64,000 nucleotides of DNA from Rhizobium sp. G21 (GCF_014158035.1 NZ_JACFXW010000001.1:1736001-1800000); one strand, 5' to 3'. Shown: positions 1 through 9,382, counted from the first letter of the stretch. Notes: generated from the letters alone by a model not told the origin. Numbers and translations are program-made.

Positions 1-170
1 GAGCTCAGACCGCGCTCGATCTGGCTGAGCGCGCCGATCGAAATGCCGGTGCGGGCGGCGAGTTCCGTCAGGGACATGTTGCGCTCGAGCCTAAGCGCGC
101 GCACACGCCTGCCGACGATGACATCGGCTTCCGCCGCATCGCGCATCTGTCTTGCCGTCATCTCTTCCAA
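1..170 (-). CDS. XRE-family helix-turn-helix regulator, N-terminal part (cut by window edge)
   Basis: The reverse strand encodes an N-terminal helix-turn-helix of the XRE/Cro type (core residues MSLTELAARTGISIGALSQI). Regulators of this kind usually carry a C-terminal cupin domain, which would lie beyond position 1. I chose the TTG at 170 because AAGGA stands seven bases before it; an in-frame ATG at 161 has GGAAGAG directly against it and is the alternative. It follows the transporter genes on the same strand, so it is probably the local regulator of that catabolic cluster. This is inference from position, as the ligand-binding part is not visible. Confidence 0.75.
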   Translation of the reverse strand, partial: MEEMTARQMRDAAEADVIVGRRVRALRLERNMSLTELAARTGISIGALSQIERGLS

Positions 171-229
171 GGGCAGGTCCTTTCTGTATGGGCGCCGCCG
201 CCCTGGAGGACGGCGGCGACGCGCTGGGC

Positions 230-1288
230 TCAGCCGCCCGCCTTGACCTTCTCGAACATCTTGGCGAGGTCGTCGTTCTGCTTCATCGGCCCGGTGAACA
301 CCGTGGTCTTTAGCATGTCGTCCGGATTGGACGGCAGTTCAAGCGTCTTGAGCGTCTCGGCCGGAACCGCGGCGAAAGCGGTCTCGGTGGAGGCGCCATA
401 GCCGTAATCCTCGATCAACTTCTTGCCGGATTCGGCTTCGAGGCGGCTGTTGATGAAATCATAGGCCAGATCGACATTTTTGGCGTCCTTCAGCAGCACA
501 TAGCCGCAGGTCCAGGTCAGCATGCCCTCTTTCGGCTTCATGAACTCCACCGGCACGCCCTGTTTCTTGAGCGCCACGGCGGAGGCGTTCCAGGTCATGG
601 CGGCGACCAGTTCGCCGCTCGCCAGCGACTGCTCCACCGAGGTCATGTCGGTGGTGTAGGTGGAGATCAGCGGCCGCTGCTCGCGTAGTTTCTCGGCGAC
701 CTTGTCGAGGTCGGCCGCGCTCATGTCGAAGGGGTTGACGCCGGCGAGAATGGCGGCGACCAGCGGCGTGTCATGCACGGCGTCGATCGTGGCCATGCGG
801 CCGGCATATTGCTTATCCCAAAGGAGCGACCAGCTCTTCTTGGGATTTTCGACCAGATCGGTACGGTAGAGAATGGAGGTGTTGCCCCAATCCCAGGGCA
901 CCATCCACACCTTGCCGTCTCCCGCCTGAAGATCCGGAAGATTGCGGAAGGTCGGGAAGATCTTGTCCCAATTCTTGATGCGCTTGGTGTCGATCGGCTG
1001 CAGCAGGCCTTCCTTGTTCCAACGGGCGATCTTGTCATAGCAGGGATGGGCGACATCGGGGCGGAAGCCGGCCTTGACCTTGGTGAAGGCGTCGTCGTCA
1101 TCGCCGAACATCGAATATTCGATCGCATCGGGATGGGCGGCGAGATAGGACTTGCTGAATTCCGGCAATTCATAGCCGGACCAGGTGAAATAGGACAGCT
1201 TGTCGGCCGCCTGCGCCAACCCGCTCGTGGAAATCAGAGCCGCCGCGAGCGCGCCGCTCAGGATCCTGGTCAGTCTTGCAGTTTTCAT
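230..1288 (-). CDS. Spermidine/putrescine-type ABC transporter substrate-binding protein
   Basis: Periplasmic solute-binding protein of the PotD/PotF class. Residues 1 to about 27 form a signal peptide (basic start, hydrophobic core, cleavage after GLAQA). The mature part begins with the strand-like LSYFTWSGYELPE typical of polyamine-binding proteins and contains VWMVPWDWGNTS. An in-frame ATG 39 bases upstream exists, but the ATG at 1288 is preceded by GAGGAGA and directly begins the signal peptide. It is the last transporter gene after the two permeases, about 35 bases from the preceding stop. The substrate is probably a polyamine or related amine, which cannot be read from sequence alone. 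Confidence 0.9.
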   Translation of the reverse strand: MKTARLTRILSGALAAALISTSGLAQAADKLSYFTWSGYELPEFSKSYLAAHPDAIEYSMFGDDDDAFTKVKAGFRPDVAHPCYDKIARWNKEGLLQPIDTKRIKNWDKIFPTFRNLPDLQAGDGKVWMVPWDWGNTSILYRTDLVENPKKSWSLLWDKQYAGRMATIDAVHDTPLVAAILAGVNPFDMSAADLDKVAEKLREQRPLISTYTTDMTSVEQSLASGELVAAMTWNASAVALKKQGVPVEFMKPKEGMLTWTCGYVLLKDAKNVDLAYDFINSRLEAESGKKLIEDYGYGASTETAFAAVPAETLKTLELPSNPDDMLKTTVFTGPMKQNDDLAKMFEKVKAGG

Positions 1289-1323
1289 GCGCGTTCTCCT
1301 CTTCGTTATTATGATTGGATCAT

Positions 1324-2121
1324 TCACGTCTGGCCGCGCCGGCGGAGCAGTTCCGCAGCGGCGGCAATAGCGATGCTGACCGCCAGGATGACGCTGCCCA
1401 GCGCCATCACCATCGGCAGCGATTTCGGAAAACGCAGCTGGCTCCAGATGAACAGCGGCAGCGTCTGATCGGAGCCGGCCAGGAAAAAGGCGATGATGAA
1501 TTCGTCGAAACTGGTCAGGAAGGCCAGCATGAAGGCCGAGCCGATGGCCGAGGCCGAGAGCGGCAGCATGACTTTCCAGAGCACCAGGAATTCCCGCGCG
1601 CCGAGATCTTCGGCGGCCTCGGGAATGCTGCGGGGAATATTCTGGAAGCGCGACCGCATCACCATGACGGTCGTGGGCAGGCCGGCCAGCACATGCCCCG
1701 CCACCATAGCCGTCAGCGACGGGCCGAGACCGGCGAGATTGACGAGGATCAGCAGCGAAATGCCGAGAATGACGCCGGGAATAAGAATGGGCAGGCGGGC
1801 GATGGCCGAGACGAGATTGGCGAAGACCGATTGCCCGAAGACATCCATATAGGCGATCGCGCCGCCGCAGAGCGTCGCGAGAAAAGCCGAGGTCAGGCCG
1901 ACGATCAGGCTATTGGCGACAGCGGCAGCCAACGCTTCGTTGCCGATGAGCGCCTTGTACCAACCGAGCGTGAAGCCCTTGAGCGGGAAAGACGCCTGCA
2001 CCGCGTCGTTGAACGAGAAGAGCGGGATCAGGCAGACCGGCAGATAGAGAAAGACAAGATAGGCCGTGACATAGATCCAGAGCAGGCCGCCGGCATCGAG
2101 ACGAGGAGCGCGCGCGGTCAT
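1324..2121 (-). CDS. ABC transporter permease, PotC-like
   Basis: Inner-membrane permease of 265 residues with about six predicted membrane spans, of the binding-protein-dependent class. The cytoplasmic loop that contacts the ATPase reads EAAEDLGAREFLVLWKVMLP, the usual EAA motif. Its start overlaps the end of the upstream permease by four bases, so the two are translationally coupled and should form the heterodimeric channel for the binding protein encoded just downstream. No ATPase gene lies in the visible part of the cluster. Confidence 0.88.
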   Translation of the reverse strand: MTARAPRLDAGGLLWIYVTAYLVFLYLPVCLIPLFSFNDAVQASFPLKGFTLGWYKALIGNEALAAAVANSLIVGLTSAFLATLCGGAIAYMDVFGQSVFANLVSAIARLPILIPGVILGISLLILVNLAGLGPSLTAMVAGHVLAGLPTTVMVMRSRFQNIPRSIPEAAEDLGAREFLVLWKVMLPLSASAIGSAFMLAFLTSFDEFIIAFFLAGSDQTLPLFIWSQLRFPKSLPMVMALGSVILAVSIAIAAAAELLRRRGQT

Positions 2122-3002
2122 TGACGGCTCCCATAGCGGCGGTCGACCATGCGAGCCACGAGGATCAGCGTCAGGATCAGCCCCATCACGGAAACAGCAA
2201 GCGCCGCGCCGAACGGCCAGTCATTGGCCTTGCCGAACTGCGCCTGGATCAGCGAGCCAATCATCACGCTTTGCGGACCGCCCACCAGCGCCGGCGTCAC
2301 ATAGTCGCCCACGGTGGGCACAAAGACGACGAGCGCGCCGGAGAGCACGCCCGGCATGGAGTAAGGAAGCACGATGCGGCGAAAGGCGGTCATGGGCTTG
2401 GCGCCGAGATCGGCGGCGGCCTCCAGCAGCGATCGCGGCATCGTGTCAAGCGCGACGAAGATCGGCAGGATCGCGAAAGGCGCATAGGCATGGGCGAGCG
2501 TCAGCACCACGGCGGCCGGCGTATTCAAAAACGCCAGAGACGGTTCGCTGAGGAGGCCGCTGCCGACCAGCGCCGAATTCAACACGCCGTTATAGGCGAG
2601 CACGACCTTCCAGGCGAAGACCCTGAGCAGATAGCTGGTCCAGAACGGCAGCGTGACCAGAAACAGGATGAGGCCGCGGTGACGACCCGCATGGAAGGCG
2701 AGGAAATAGGCGACCGGATAGGCCGTCGCCACGGTCGCCGCCGTCACCAGTCCGGCAACGACCAGGGAGCGCAGCGCGACCATGACATAGAGCGGATCGG
2801 TGGCGATGGTGACATAGTTGGCGAGCGTCACGCCGGCGCCGGTCAGCGAACCGTCATTGACGCGAAGCGAGAGAAACAGCACCAGCGCTAGCGAAAAGAG
2901 GATGAGCACGAAGGCGACGAAGGAGCCGGGCGTCAGCAGCACGGCGCGAAACACCGCATGCGATGCGCCTCCCTGCCGCTCATTCCCCTCAATCACCATC
3001 AT
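2118..3002 (-). CDS. ABC transporter permease, PotB-like
   Basis: Inner-membrane permease of 294 residues with about six spans. The ATPase-contact EAA loop is visible (LEAAADLGAKPMTAFRRIVL), followed by a LSGALVVFVPTVGDYVTP stretch that is typical of polyamine permeases of the PotB group. Two adjacent ATG codons (3002 and 2999) compete as start. It is first of the three transporter genes. Upstream by about 65 bases is the FAD oxidoreductase on the same strand, which suggests one catabolic transcription unit. Confidence 0.87.
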   Translation of the reverse strand: MMVIEGNERQGGASHAVFRAVLLTPGSFVAFVLILFSLALVLFLSLRVNDGSLTGAGVTLANYVTIATDPLYVMVALRSLVVAGLVTAATVATAYPVAYFLAFHAGRHRGLILFLVTLPFWTSYLLRVFAWKVVLAYNGVLNSALVGSGLLSEPSLAFLNTPAAVVLTLAHAYAPFAILPIFVALDTMPRSLLEAAADLGAKPMTAFRRIVLPYSMPGVLSGALVVFVPTVGDYVTPALVGGPQSVMIGSLIQAQFGKANDWPFGAALAVSVMGLILTLILVARMVDRRYGSRQ

Positions 3003-3066
3003 GGCGCCTATCCAAACATGAAATCTGCTTCATCATTTTCACTTTTCAGAAAGAGTCAAGCTCGCT

Positions 3067-4347
3067 TCACTGCTCGAGAGCATCCAGCATGCGGTACCAG
3101 GCGATCATCGCGCCGACGCCGATCTGACGAAAGCGGTGGAAGGGAATGGGCGCGATCGGGGTCAGCGGCAAAGGCAGCCGGTCAGGATCGCCGCTCAGGA
3201 GATAGTCGACAAGACGTGGTCCGGACGCGGTCATCAGGCCGACGCCGCGCCCCTGACAGCCGACAATTGTCACCAGCCCCGGCTCGGGTTCATTCACATG
3301 CGGCAGATGATCGAGTGTGACGGCGACGCGGCCGAACCAGCGCCGCTCGATCGCCACGCCGCGCAAGGACGGGAAGAGGCGAACCAGCGCGCGTTCGAGA
3401 TGCGCCCAATCCTGCGGGCGGCGCGACAGGCGCATCGGCCCTCGACCACCGAGAATGAGGCGGTTGCCGGCGGCTCGGCGATAATAGACGAGGATGCGCC
3501 GGGAGTCCGACACCGCCTGCCCCGCCGGCAGGATCGGCCTGAGATCCTCGTCCGCGATCGGGGCAGTCGCGATCTGCAGGGAATGCAGCGGCACGAGCGT
3601 AGCGGCGAGGCCGGGGATCAAGCCATCGGAATAGGCGTTGGCGGCCAGCAGCACCTTGCCTGCCCGCACTTCCGACCCATCAGCGAGTCGTGCGATCCAG
3701 GCGCCATCGCGGCGCAAGAGGCTGACGCAACGGCTGTTTTCCTGGATATCCACGCCGTTTTCGCGAGCCAGTCGCGCCAGTTCCAGCGTGAGCGCCAGCG
3801 GATTGATAACGCCGGCGCGGCGATCATGAAAGCCGCCGAGATAATTGTCGGCGCCGATTGCGGACTGGATGCCCTTTGCATCCAGCATCTCGACCTGATC
3901 GCTGTAGCCGCGCCATTGTTTGTAGCGCGCAGTCGCGGCGGCCAGAGCTTTTTCCGTATGGCAGGCCTGAATCCAGCCCGAACGCGAGCGGGGCACATCG
4001 AGCTTTTCACGATCGATGAGATCGAAGACGGCGTCCGCCGTGCGCGAGACGAAATCGACGACCGCAGCGCCGCGATTTTCGTCGAAATGCCTGAGAAGCC
4101 AATCCGGATCATATTTCAGGCCGGGGATGACCTGGCCGCCATTCAACCCGCTCGCGCCGTCGCCGATCCGACCAGCGTCCACCAGGCGGACGCCGAGACC
4201 TTGGCGCGCGGCGTGGAGGGCGCCGGTCAGCCCGCAAAAGCCGCCGCCGATCACCAAGAGATCGACGACGCCTTGGCTGACTTTGGTGTGCGGCATGTCT
4301 TGCCGCCGCGCTTCATAGGACCAGACCGGATCGTTGGTCAGCATCAT
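3067..4347 (-). CDS. FAD-dependent amine oxidoreductase (DAO superfamily, PuuB/OrdL-like)
   Basis: Flavoprotein of 426 residues. The dinucleotide-binding fold is visible at residues 30-55 (VIGGGFCGLTGALHAA) followed by GASGLNGGQVIPG, a combination characteristic of the PuuB/OrdL branch of D-amino-acid-oxidase-like enzymes. A second conserved glycine block near the C-terminus (VGCQGRGVGLM) fits the FAD-binding end of this family. E. coli PuuB oxidises gamma-glutamyl-putrescine; here the substrate is not known, but the neighbouring amine-type transporter supports oxidation of an imported amine or amino acid. Two ATG codons (4347, 4344) compete; both follow a G-rich ribosome-binding sequence. 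Confidence 0.85.
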   Translation of the reverse strand: MMLTNDPVWSYEARRQDMPHTKVSQGVVDLLVIGGGFCGLTGALHAARQGLGVRLVDAGRIGDGASGLNGGQVIPGLKYDPDWLLRHFDENRGAAVVDFVSRTADAVFDLIDREKLDVPRSRSGWIQACHTEKALAAATARYKQWRGYSDQVEMLDAKGIQSAIGADNYLGGFHDRRAGVINPLALTLELARLARENGVDIQENSRCVSLLRRDGAWIARLADGSEVRAGKVLLAANAYSDGLIPGLAATLVPLHSLQIATAPIADEDLRPILPAGQAVSDSRRILVYYRRAAGNRLILGGRGPMRLSRRPQDWAHLERALVRLFPSLRGVAIERRWFGRVAVTLDHLPHVNEPEPGLVTIVGCQGRGVGLMTASGPRLVDYLLSGDPDRLPLPLTPIAPIPFHRFRQIGVGAMIAWYRMLDALEQ

Positions 4348-4431
4348 CCCGCCCCTGTTTTCAAGTCTTCATCAGCATATCGCTGAAAAATGAAATTGGA
4401 ACAGGAATTTTCATTTATTTGAAGCGTGTCT

Positions 4432-5049
4432 TCAGCCGAGGCCAATTTCCGCCAGCGGGCGATAGCCCGCCTTGAGCGCAGCGAGAATGGGCGCCGGCGT
4501 CAGCGGCTGGACCTCGCTTTCGGGATTGCAGGCGCTCGCGGGACCGTAGCCGGCATGGCTCCAGGGATGAAGCCTGTTATTCCAGAGGAGATGCGGCGCC
4601 TGGCGATGGAGAACGAAAGCGCCGTCCGGCAGGGCTGCGATTTTTTCAACGGCCGCCGCTGCATCTCGCGGCAGACGCGCCTGATGCAGGATCTGATCCA
4701 TCGCGGGCGCCGAAAGAGTACGCACACTGACATCAAGCCCCTCCGCCAATGCTGCACGGAACGCATTGTAGGCCGGGCGGCGGCAGAGCGCACAGGGACG
4801 ATGACCCGCTGACAGCGCCACCGCTTCATCGAGAAAAAACAGCGGCGTGTAATGGCCCCGCTGGTCGAAAATCACCCGATAGCCCGGAGTCCATGGTTCG
4901 AGCGTGCAGCTGATCCAGGCTCTGCTCCGCCAGGCCCTCGCAATTCGACCTTCCCTGTCATGCAGATCGCCGCGATTGCCCATCAGAGACCCGCGCGCCG
5001 GCGACGCCTCGAAGGTTCCGAACGGCGTCACGCGGTTGGCGCGGGGCAT
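4432..5049 (-). CDS. Conserved protein of unknown function with an Ada-like Cys-x-x-Cys segment
   Basis: A 205-residue protein that I recognise as a conserved bacterial hypothetical but cannot assign. The N-terminal NRVTPFGTFEASPARG and MGNRGDLHD segments look family-specific. Residues near the middle read FFLDEAVALSAGHRPCALCRRP, which resembles the zinc-binding end of the Ada metal-binding domain (GxRPCxxCRP), but the earlier cysteine pair of Ada is not obvious. The ATG at 5049 lies four bases after the stop of the large fusion gene, so it is probably translationally coupled to it. A longer reading frame upstream overlaps that gene and was discarded. Confidence 0.7.
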   Translation of the reverse strand: MPRANRVTPFGTFEASPARGSLMGNRGDLHDREGRIARAWRSRAWISCTLEPWTPGYRVIFDQRGHYTPLFFLDEAVALSAGHRPCALCRRPAYNAFRAALAEGLDVSVRTLSAPAMDQILHQARLPRDAAAAVEKIAALPDGAFVLHRQAPHLLWNNRLHPWSHAGYGPASACNPESEVQPLTPAPILAALKAGYRPLAEIGLG

Positions 5050-5053
5050 CAGG

Positions 5054-7969
5054 TCACCAGCCTTCGTCGAGAACGCGGGCGAGCATTCCGACGAAATAGT
5101 CGGCGCTGGCCTTGGACAGGCACATCGGCGGCTTGATCTTGAGGACATTGAGGTGATCGCCTGTTGGCTGCATGATCACGCCGAGGTCGAGCAGGCGGTC
5201 GCAGATCCGCGCCGTTTCGACGGTGGCGGGGGCGAGCGTCTGGCGGTCGCGGACGAATTCGAGGCCGAGATAGAGGCCCATTCCATGCACCGCGCCGACG
5301 AGATCGAAGCGCTGGCCAAGCGCCTCCAACCGCGCCTTGAGGTGATCGCCCACCTCACGCGCATTATCCTGCAGTTTCTCCTCGAACAGTGCGTCGAGCA
5401 CGGTCATGCCGACGATGCAGGAGACCGGGCTGCCGCCGGCGGAGGAGAAGAAATACCCCTCCTTCTCCAGGCTGTCGGCGATGGCGCGGCTGGTGATGAC
5501 GGCGCCCAACGGGTGGCCGTTGCCCATGCCCTTGGCGATGGTGATGATATCGGGCGTGACGCTCTGCTCCTCGAAGCCCCAGAAATAATGGCCGAGACGG
5601 CCGTAGCCGACCTGCACCTCGTCGGCGATGGTGACGCCGCCGCGGGCGCGGACCATATCATAGACCGCCTTCAGATAGCCTTTGGGCAGGGGAATGCCGC
5701 CGGAATTGCCATAGACGCATTCGCAGATGAAGCCCGCCAGCGCCTCGCCTTTTTCATCCAGCCGCGCGAGCGCCTTTTCCACCTCGCCGATATAGCCGGG
5801 GGCGGACTCCGGCCCGCGATAGGGGCCGCGATAGGTGTTGGGCGAGGTGACGGCGTGCACCCAAGGCGGACGCGTGGTCAGCGCCTGCGGATTGTCGGCG
5901 ATCGAGGTGGAGACGGCGTCGGAGGCGACCGTCCAGCCATGATAGGCCTCGAGCAGGCACAGCATGTTGCGCGCGCCGGAATGCGCCCAGGCGAGCCGGA
6001 GCGCGAGATCGTTGGCTTCCGATCCGGAATTGACGAGGAAAACGGTATCGAGACCTTCGGGCGCGAGATCGACCAGGCGTTTCGAGAAATCGGCGATGCC
6101 GGCATAGTGGAAGCGGGAATTGGTGTTGAGCAGGCTCCATTGCCGGCCGACCGCCGCCGAGAGCTTCTCGTGGCCATGACCGAGGATGGCGACATTGTTG
6201 ACCATGTCGAGATAGGCACGGCCATTGGTGCCGTACATCTGCTCGCGCCAGCCGCGTTCGATCTGCGGCGGGTTCTGGTAATAGTTCTTCTGCGGCTTGG
6301 CGAAATGCGCCTGACGCACCGCCATCAGATCATCGTTGGCCAGCTCCGGCGCGTCCAGATCCATGCCCAGAAGCGCAGATGGCGACGGGCAGAGATGTTT
6401 CCAGGCGGTCGCCTGATGGTCGGCGACAAAAGCCTGCGGCTTTATCTCGCCGAGGCGGCTCAACTGGATGCCGATCACGCCGCCTTCGCCGACAGCGGCG
6501 ATCGCCTCTCCGGTCCGGACCGTCCCGCCGATGGGCGCCAGCGGCTCGGCGCCGGTCAGCCACAGCGTGAGATCCTGCCCGACCAGCGCGAGGGCGTCCT
6601 CAGATTGGAGGAGGCTACCGGCGAAGGGCGCCTTCAGGCGCGCGCCCTTGCGAGCTGCGAGATCCACGCCGAGCGCTGTCGATGCCGGCGCCTGCGGCGC
6701 GTGATGGGTCGCGCGGCTGAGGCGGCGTTCGCCGTAGCAGGTGGCTGCGAAGCCGGTTTTCGCGGCGGCTTCCGTCAGCAACCGCCGATCGATATCGGCT
6801 TCCAGCCAGTTGCCGGAACGGTAGACCTCGGAGAGCGGATCGAGCCGGAGCACGGTCAGCGACGAAACCTCAACCTGATCGAGAAGCGGCGCCACGTCGG
6901 ACGCCGGTGCCGCCGGCAAGGCGCCGACGGCGTCGAGGATAACCGTCTGCATGACCGCGATGGGCAGGCTGACGGCGACGCGAAGGATCTCGCGTTCATG
7001 ATCGATATTGCCGGCGACATAGGCGTTGTCCGGATCAACAGCGAGTTGTTGCTCGCCCGAGGCGGCCAGGACGCAGGCGCGCTGCACGATCAGCGGCCAG
7101 AGCGCCCGCAATTCGCTCTCGGTCAGCGGATAGGCGGCGTGAAAGGCCTCGACGGCCGGCAGGATGAAGAAAGGATCGCCATCGGCGTGGTGCAGAAGCG
7201 CTGCGCAGGTAACCGCGAGATCGCCGACCAGCCAGCCGCGCATGAGATCGCCGAAATCGATGACGCCGACAGGAACCGGATGACCATCATCCCCGATCCG
7301 GGCGACGACATTGTCGTCGGTCACGTCGTGATGCACCGCCTGCAGCCTGAGTTTGTCGCGCAACGGGGCGAGATGCGCCTCGGCGGCCTCCGTCGCCGTC
7401 AGCACTGCGGCGCGACAGGCGGGATCGGCAATGGCGGCGGCAATGGCCAGGGTGACGCCGTGGGCGGCGCGCATGTCCCATTGCAGGGCGCGGTCCAGGC
7501 CGGGGTGGTCGAAATCGGCGAGCGTCGCCGCCACCTCCGCCGAAACGCGACCCAGCGCGCGTCGCGTCTTGTTCGACAGATGCTTGCGGCGGGTCAGCGG
7601 TTCGCCTTCGAGATAGGTCAGCAGGCGGGCGCGGCAGGCCTGATCGCCGATGACAAGCTGCAGAATTTCGGCGCCCGACCGCGTGGCGACCGGCTGCGGC
7701 GCTTCGAAGCCTTGGGCTTTGGCTGCTATGACGCGCATCGCCTCGTTCTGGGCCTCGAGTTCGGTGAGCGAATACTCCGCGCGGGAGATTTTCAGCACGA
7801 AGGCGTCGCCGGCCTCAGTCCGAATGCGGAAATTGCGATCCTGCTGGCTGCCGAGTTCGACGATCCGCCCTTCCAGGCCATAGTCGTCTCGCAGAATCGC
7901 GGCCGCCTGTCCAATGCTGACGTCAGGCCGCGGGAGATCTGCGCGTTGGGCGGCGTTCTGATGGGTCAT
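5054..7969 (-). CDS. Fused APH-type kinase, M23-like and class III aminotransferase-like protein
   Basis: A 971-residue multidomain cytosolic enzyme. Residues about 40-340 are an aminoglycoside-phosphotransferase-like kinase with the catalytic HHDVTDDN near residue 212 and IDFGD about 25 residues later. Residues about 395-520 resemble an M23/lipoyl-like beta domain. Residues about 540-965 are a class III PLP aminotransferase fold, with the DEVQVGYGR segment and the PLP lysine in AKGMGNGHPLG near residue 813. This architecture is known in rhizobia and resembles a fusion of hydroxylysine-kinase-like and phospho-lyase-like (AGXT2L) proteins, so phosphorylation followed by PLP-dependent elimination is a plausible scheme. 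The start at 7969 follows GGGAG; an ATG 27 bases upstream is the alternative. Confidence 0.85.
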   Translation of the reverse strand: MTHQNAAQRADLPRPDVSIGQAAAILRDDYGLEGRIVELGSQQDRNFRIRTEAGDAFVLKISRAEYSLTELEAQNEAMRVIAAKAQGFEAPQPVATRSGAEILQLVIGDQACRARLLTYLEGEPLTRRKHLSNKTRRALGRVSAEVAATLADFDHPGLDRALQWDMRAAHGVTLAIAAAIADPACRAAVLTATEAAEAHLAPLRDKLRLQAVHHDVTDDNVVARIGDDGHPVPVGVIDFGDLMRGWLVGDLAVTCAALLHHADGDPFFILPAVEAFHAAYPLTESELRALWPLIVQRACVLAASGEQQLAVDPDNAYVAGNIDHEREILRVAVSLPIAVMQTVILDAVGALPAAPASDVAPLLDQVEVSSLTVLRLDPLSEVYRSGNWLEADIDRRLLTEAAAKTGFAATCYGERRLSRATHHAPQAPASTALGVDLAARKGARLKAPFAGSLLQSEDALALVGQDLTLWLTGAEPLAPIGGTVRTGEAIAAVGEGGVIGIQLSRLGEIKPQAFVADHQATAWKHLCPSPSALLGMDLDAPELANDDLMAVRQAHFAKPQKNYYQNPPQIERGWREQMYGTNGRAYLDMVNNVAILGHGHEKLSAAVGRQWSLLNTNSRFHYAGIADFSKRLVDLAPEGLDTVFLVNSGSEANDLALRLAWAHSGARNMLCLLEAYHGWTVASDAVSTSIADNPQALTTRPPWVHAVTSPNTYRGPYRGPESAPGYIGEVEKALARLDEKGEALAGFICECVYGNSGGIPLPKGYLKAVYDMVRARGGVTIADEVQVGYGRLGHYFWGFEEQSVTPDIITIAKGMGNGHPLGAVITSRAIADSLEKEGYFFSSAGGSPVSCIVGMTVLDALFEEKLQDNAREVGDHLKARLEALGQRFDLVGAVHGMGLYLGLEFVRDRQTLAPATVETARICDRLLDLGVIMQPTGDHLNVLKIKPPMCLSKASADYFVGMLARVLDEGW

Positions 7970-8124
7970 GGGCGTTTCTCCCGAGCAAGACGACATGACC
8001 TGGTTTCTTAATCGCTGGAATGATTTAGAGCAATCGTCATGACGCCGGCGGCCTTGCCAGACATGCCGCGTCCCCTTAAATGAAAGCCGGCGGGCAGTCG
8101 CGCCGGTTTGGAACTCAGCGCCTG

Positions 8125-8957
8125 ATGGAAAAGTCTCCCAGCCGCAGACGCGGAACCCTGTTTTTCTGGTTCGCACTCGCAGTGATCGCCGGTGCGATCG
8201 GCGCGACGGTTCTGCTTGCGAGGGACGGCGCCAATCTGAGGCGGATGCTCGACGCGCTGGGGATTTCATCCCCGCCGCAAACGACCGGCGTCGAGACCTC
8301 TTCCACCAAGACCAAACGACTGCGCAATCTTGCCATTCCGCTCGATCCCATCGTCTTTCTTCGTGAGATGAAGGATGCGGAAAGCGCGTTTCTCCGGCGC
8401 CTCACCATCGACGGCAAAGCGCTTTGCCAAGGCTTTTCCGACGCCGGCTTTGCGATGAGCGGCTGGGCGCCGGGCGTCTTCACCAGCAAGACCTATGAAT
8501 GCTGGGGGAACAGGTGTTCGGCGCGGACGGTCCGCCGGACAAGCAATCCAGCTTCTTCCTGATGGTCAAAGGCCGGCCGGACGGCGAACTTCTGTCGGCG
8601 CGCGTCAAATTCATCTTCACCACGCCGGAGATGCGCGCGCGGATGACCAAGGAGGCGGCGCGAATGCTCGCGCTCCTGGCGGAGAAGACCCGCTGGGGCG
8701 ATCTCGCCGACCATGCGCGCGACATCAATGCGCTGAAGCCGTTTTCACTCGACGCATTCGGTCTCAGGGTGAAATTTTCCAACGAGTTCAGCGGTCCCGG
8801 TCGCTATAATCTCGTCGTGTCGCGCGACGGCGCCTTGACCGACGCCGAAAAGCGCACAAGGCGTTTCTTCGACCGCACCGTCTATCTGCCGTTGCCGGCG
8901 GATTTGACGGACAAGACCGCAGCGGCGGACAACAGTGAGACGAAACCAGAGCCATGA
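8125..8957 (+). CDS. DUF6030-like single-span membrane protein (frameshifted)
   Basis: Two overlapping frames join into one protein of about 277 residues. It has a basic N-terminus, one hydrophobic span (FWFALAVIAGAIGATVLL) and a periplasmic domain containing SGWAPGVF and FLMVKGRPDG. The break is at the G5 run 8504-8508: with six Gs the frame reads through as ECWGEQVFG. I relate it from memory to the DUF6030 proteins of Rhizobiaceae, whose function is unknown. Its stop overlaps the start of the YeeE-like gene by four bases, so the intact form is probably co-translated with it. An upstream in-frame ATG at 8080 is possible, but the ATG at 8125 sits closer to the membrane span. Confidence 0.7.
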
Positions 8958-9382
8958 CCGACTTCACTCCCCTGCAATCGCTGATCGGCGGCGGCCTGAT
9001 CGGCCTGTCCGCGGTTCTGCTGATGGCCTTTCATGGCCGCATCGCCGGCATGACTGGCCTTCTCGCCGGCGTCCTGCCGCCTCTGGCGGCTGACTGGCCG
9101 TGGCGGGCTGCGTTTCTCGCAGGCGCGGCGATCGCACCGATGCTCTGGCTCGCAAGCGGCTGGGAAATCAGCTTCTCGTCGCCCGCAACGCCCTGGACCT
9201 TGGCGACAGGCGGCTTCGTCGTGGGCGTCGGCGTGGTGCTGGGCGGCGGCTGCCCCTCGGGACACGGCGTGTGCGGCATCGCCCGCTTCTCAAAACGATT
9301 GATCGCGGCGACGCTCACCTTCATGGCGACGGCCTTTGTCAGCATTTTCGTGCTGCGCCATCTGATCGGAGCCGGATCATGA
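8954..9382 (+). CDS. YeeE/YedE family sulfur-transport membrane protein, first half
   Basis: A 142-residue polytopic membrane protein with about four spans. The GGGCPSGHGVCG segment near residue 97 carries the conserved cysteine of the YeeE/YedE (sulf_transp) family, which moves thiosulfate or related sulfur species. It overlaps the preceding and following genes by four bases each (ATGA). Together with the next gene it makes the two-protein version of a transporter that is one chain in other bacteria. The transported species cannot be settled from sequence. Confidence 0.85.
   Translation: MTDFTPLQSLIGGGLIGLSAVLLMAFHGRIAGMTGLLAGVLPPLAADWPWRAAFLAGAAIAPMLWLASGWEISFSSPATPWTLATGGFVVGVGVVLGGGCPSGHGVCGIARFSKRLIAATLTFMATAFVSIFVLRHLIGAGS

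Noticed and set aside
4904-8011. Open plus-strand frame of 1035 codons
   Set aside because: It is antisense to the kinase/aminotransferase fusion, whose domains and catalytic residues are clear. Long antisense frames are expected at this GC content.
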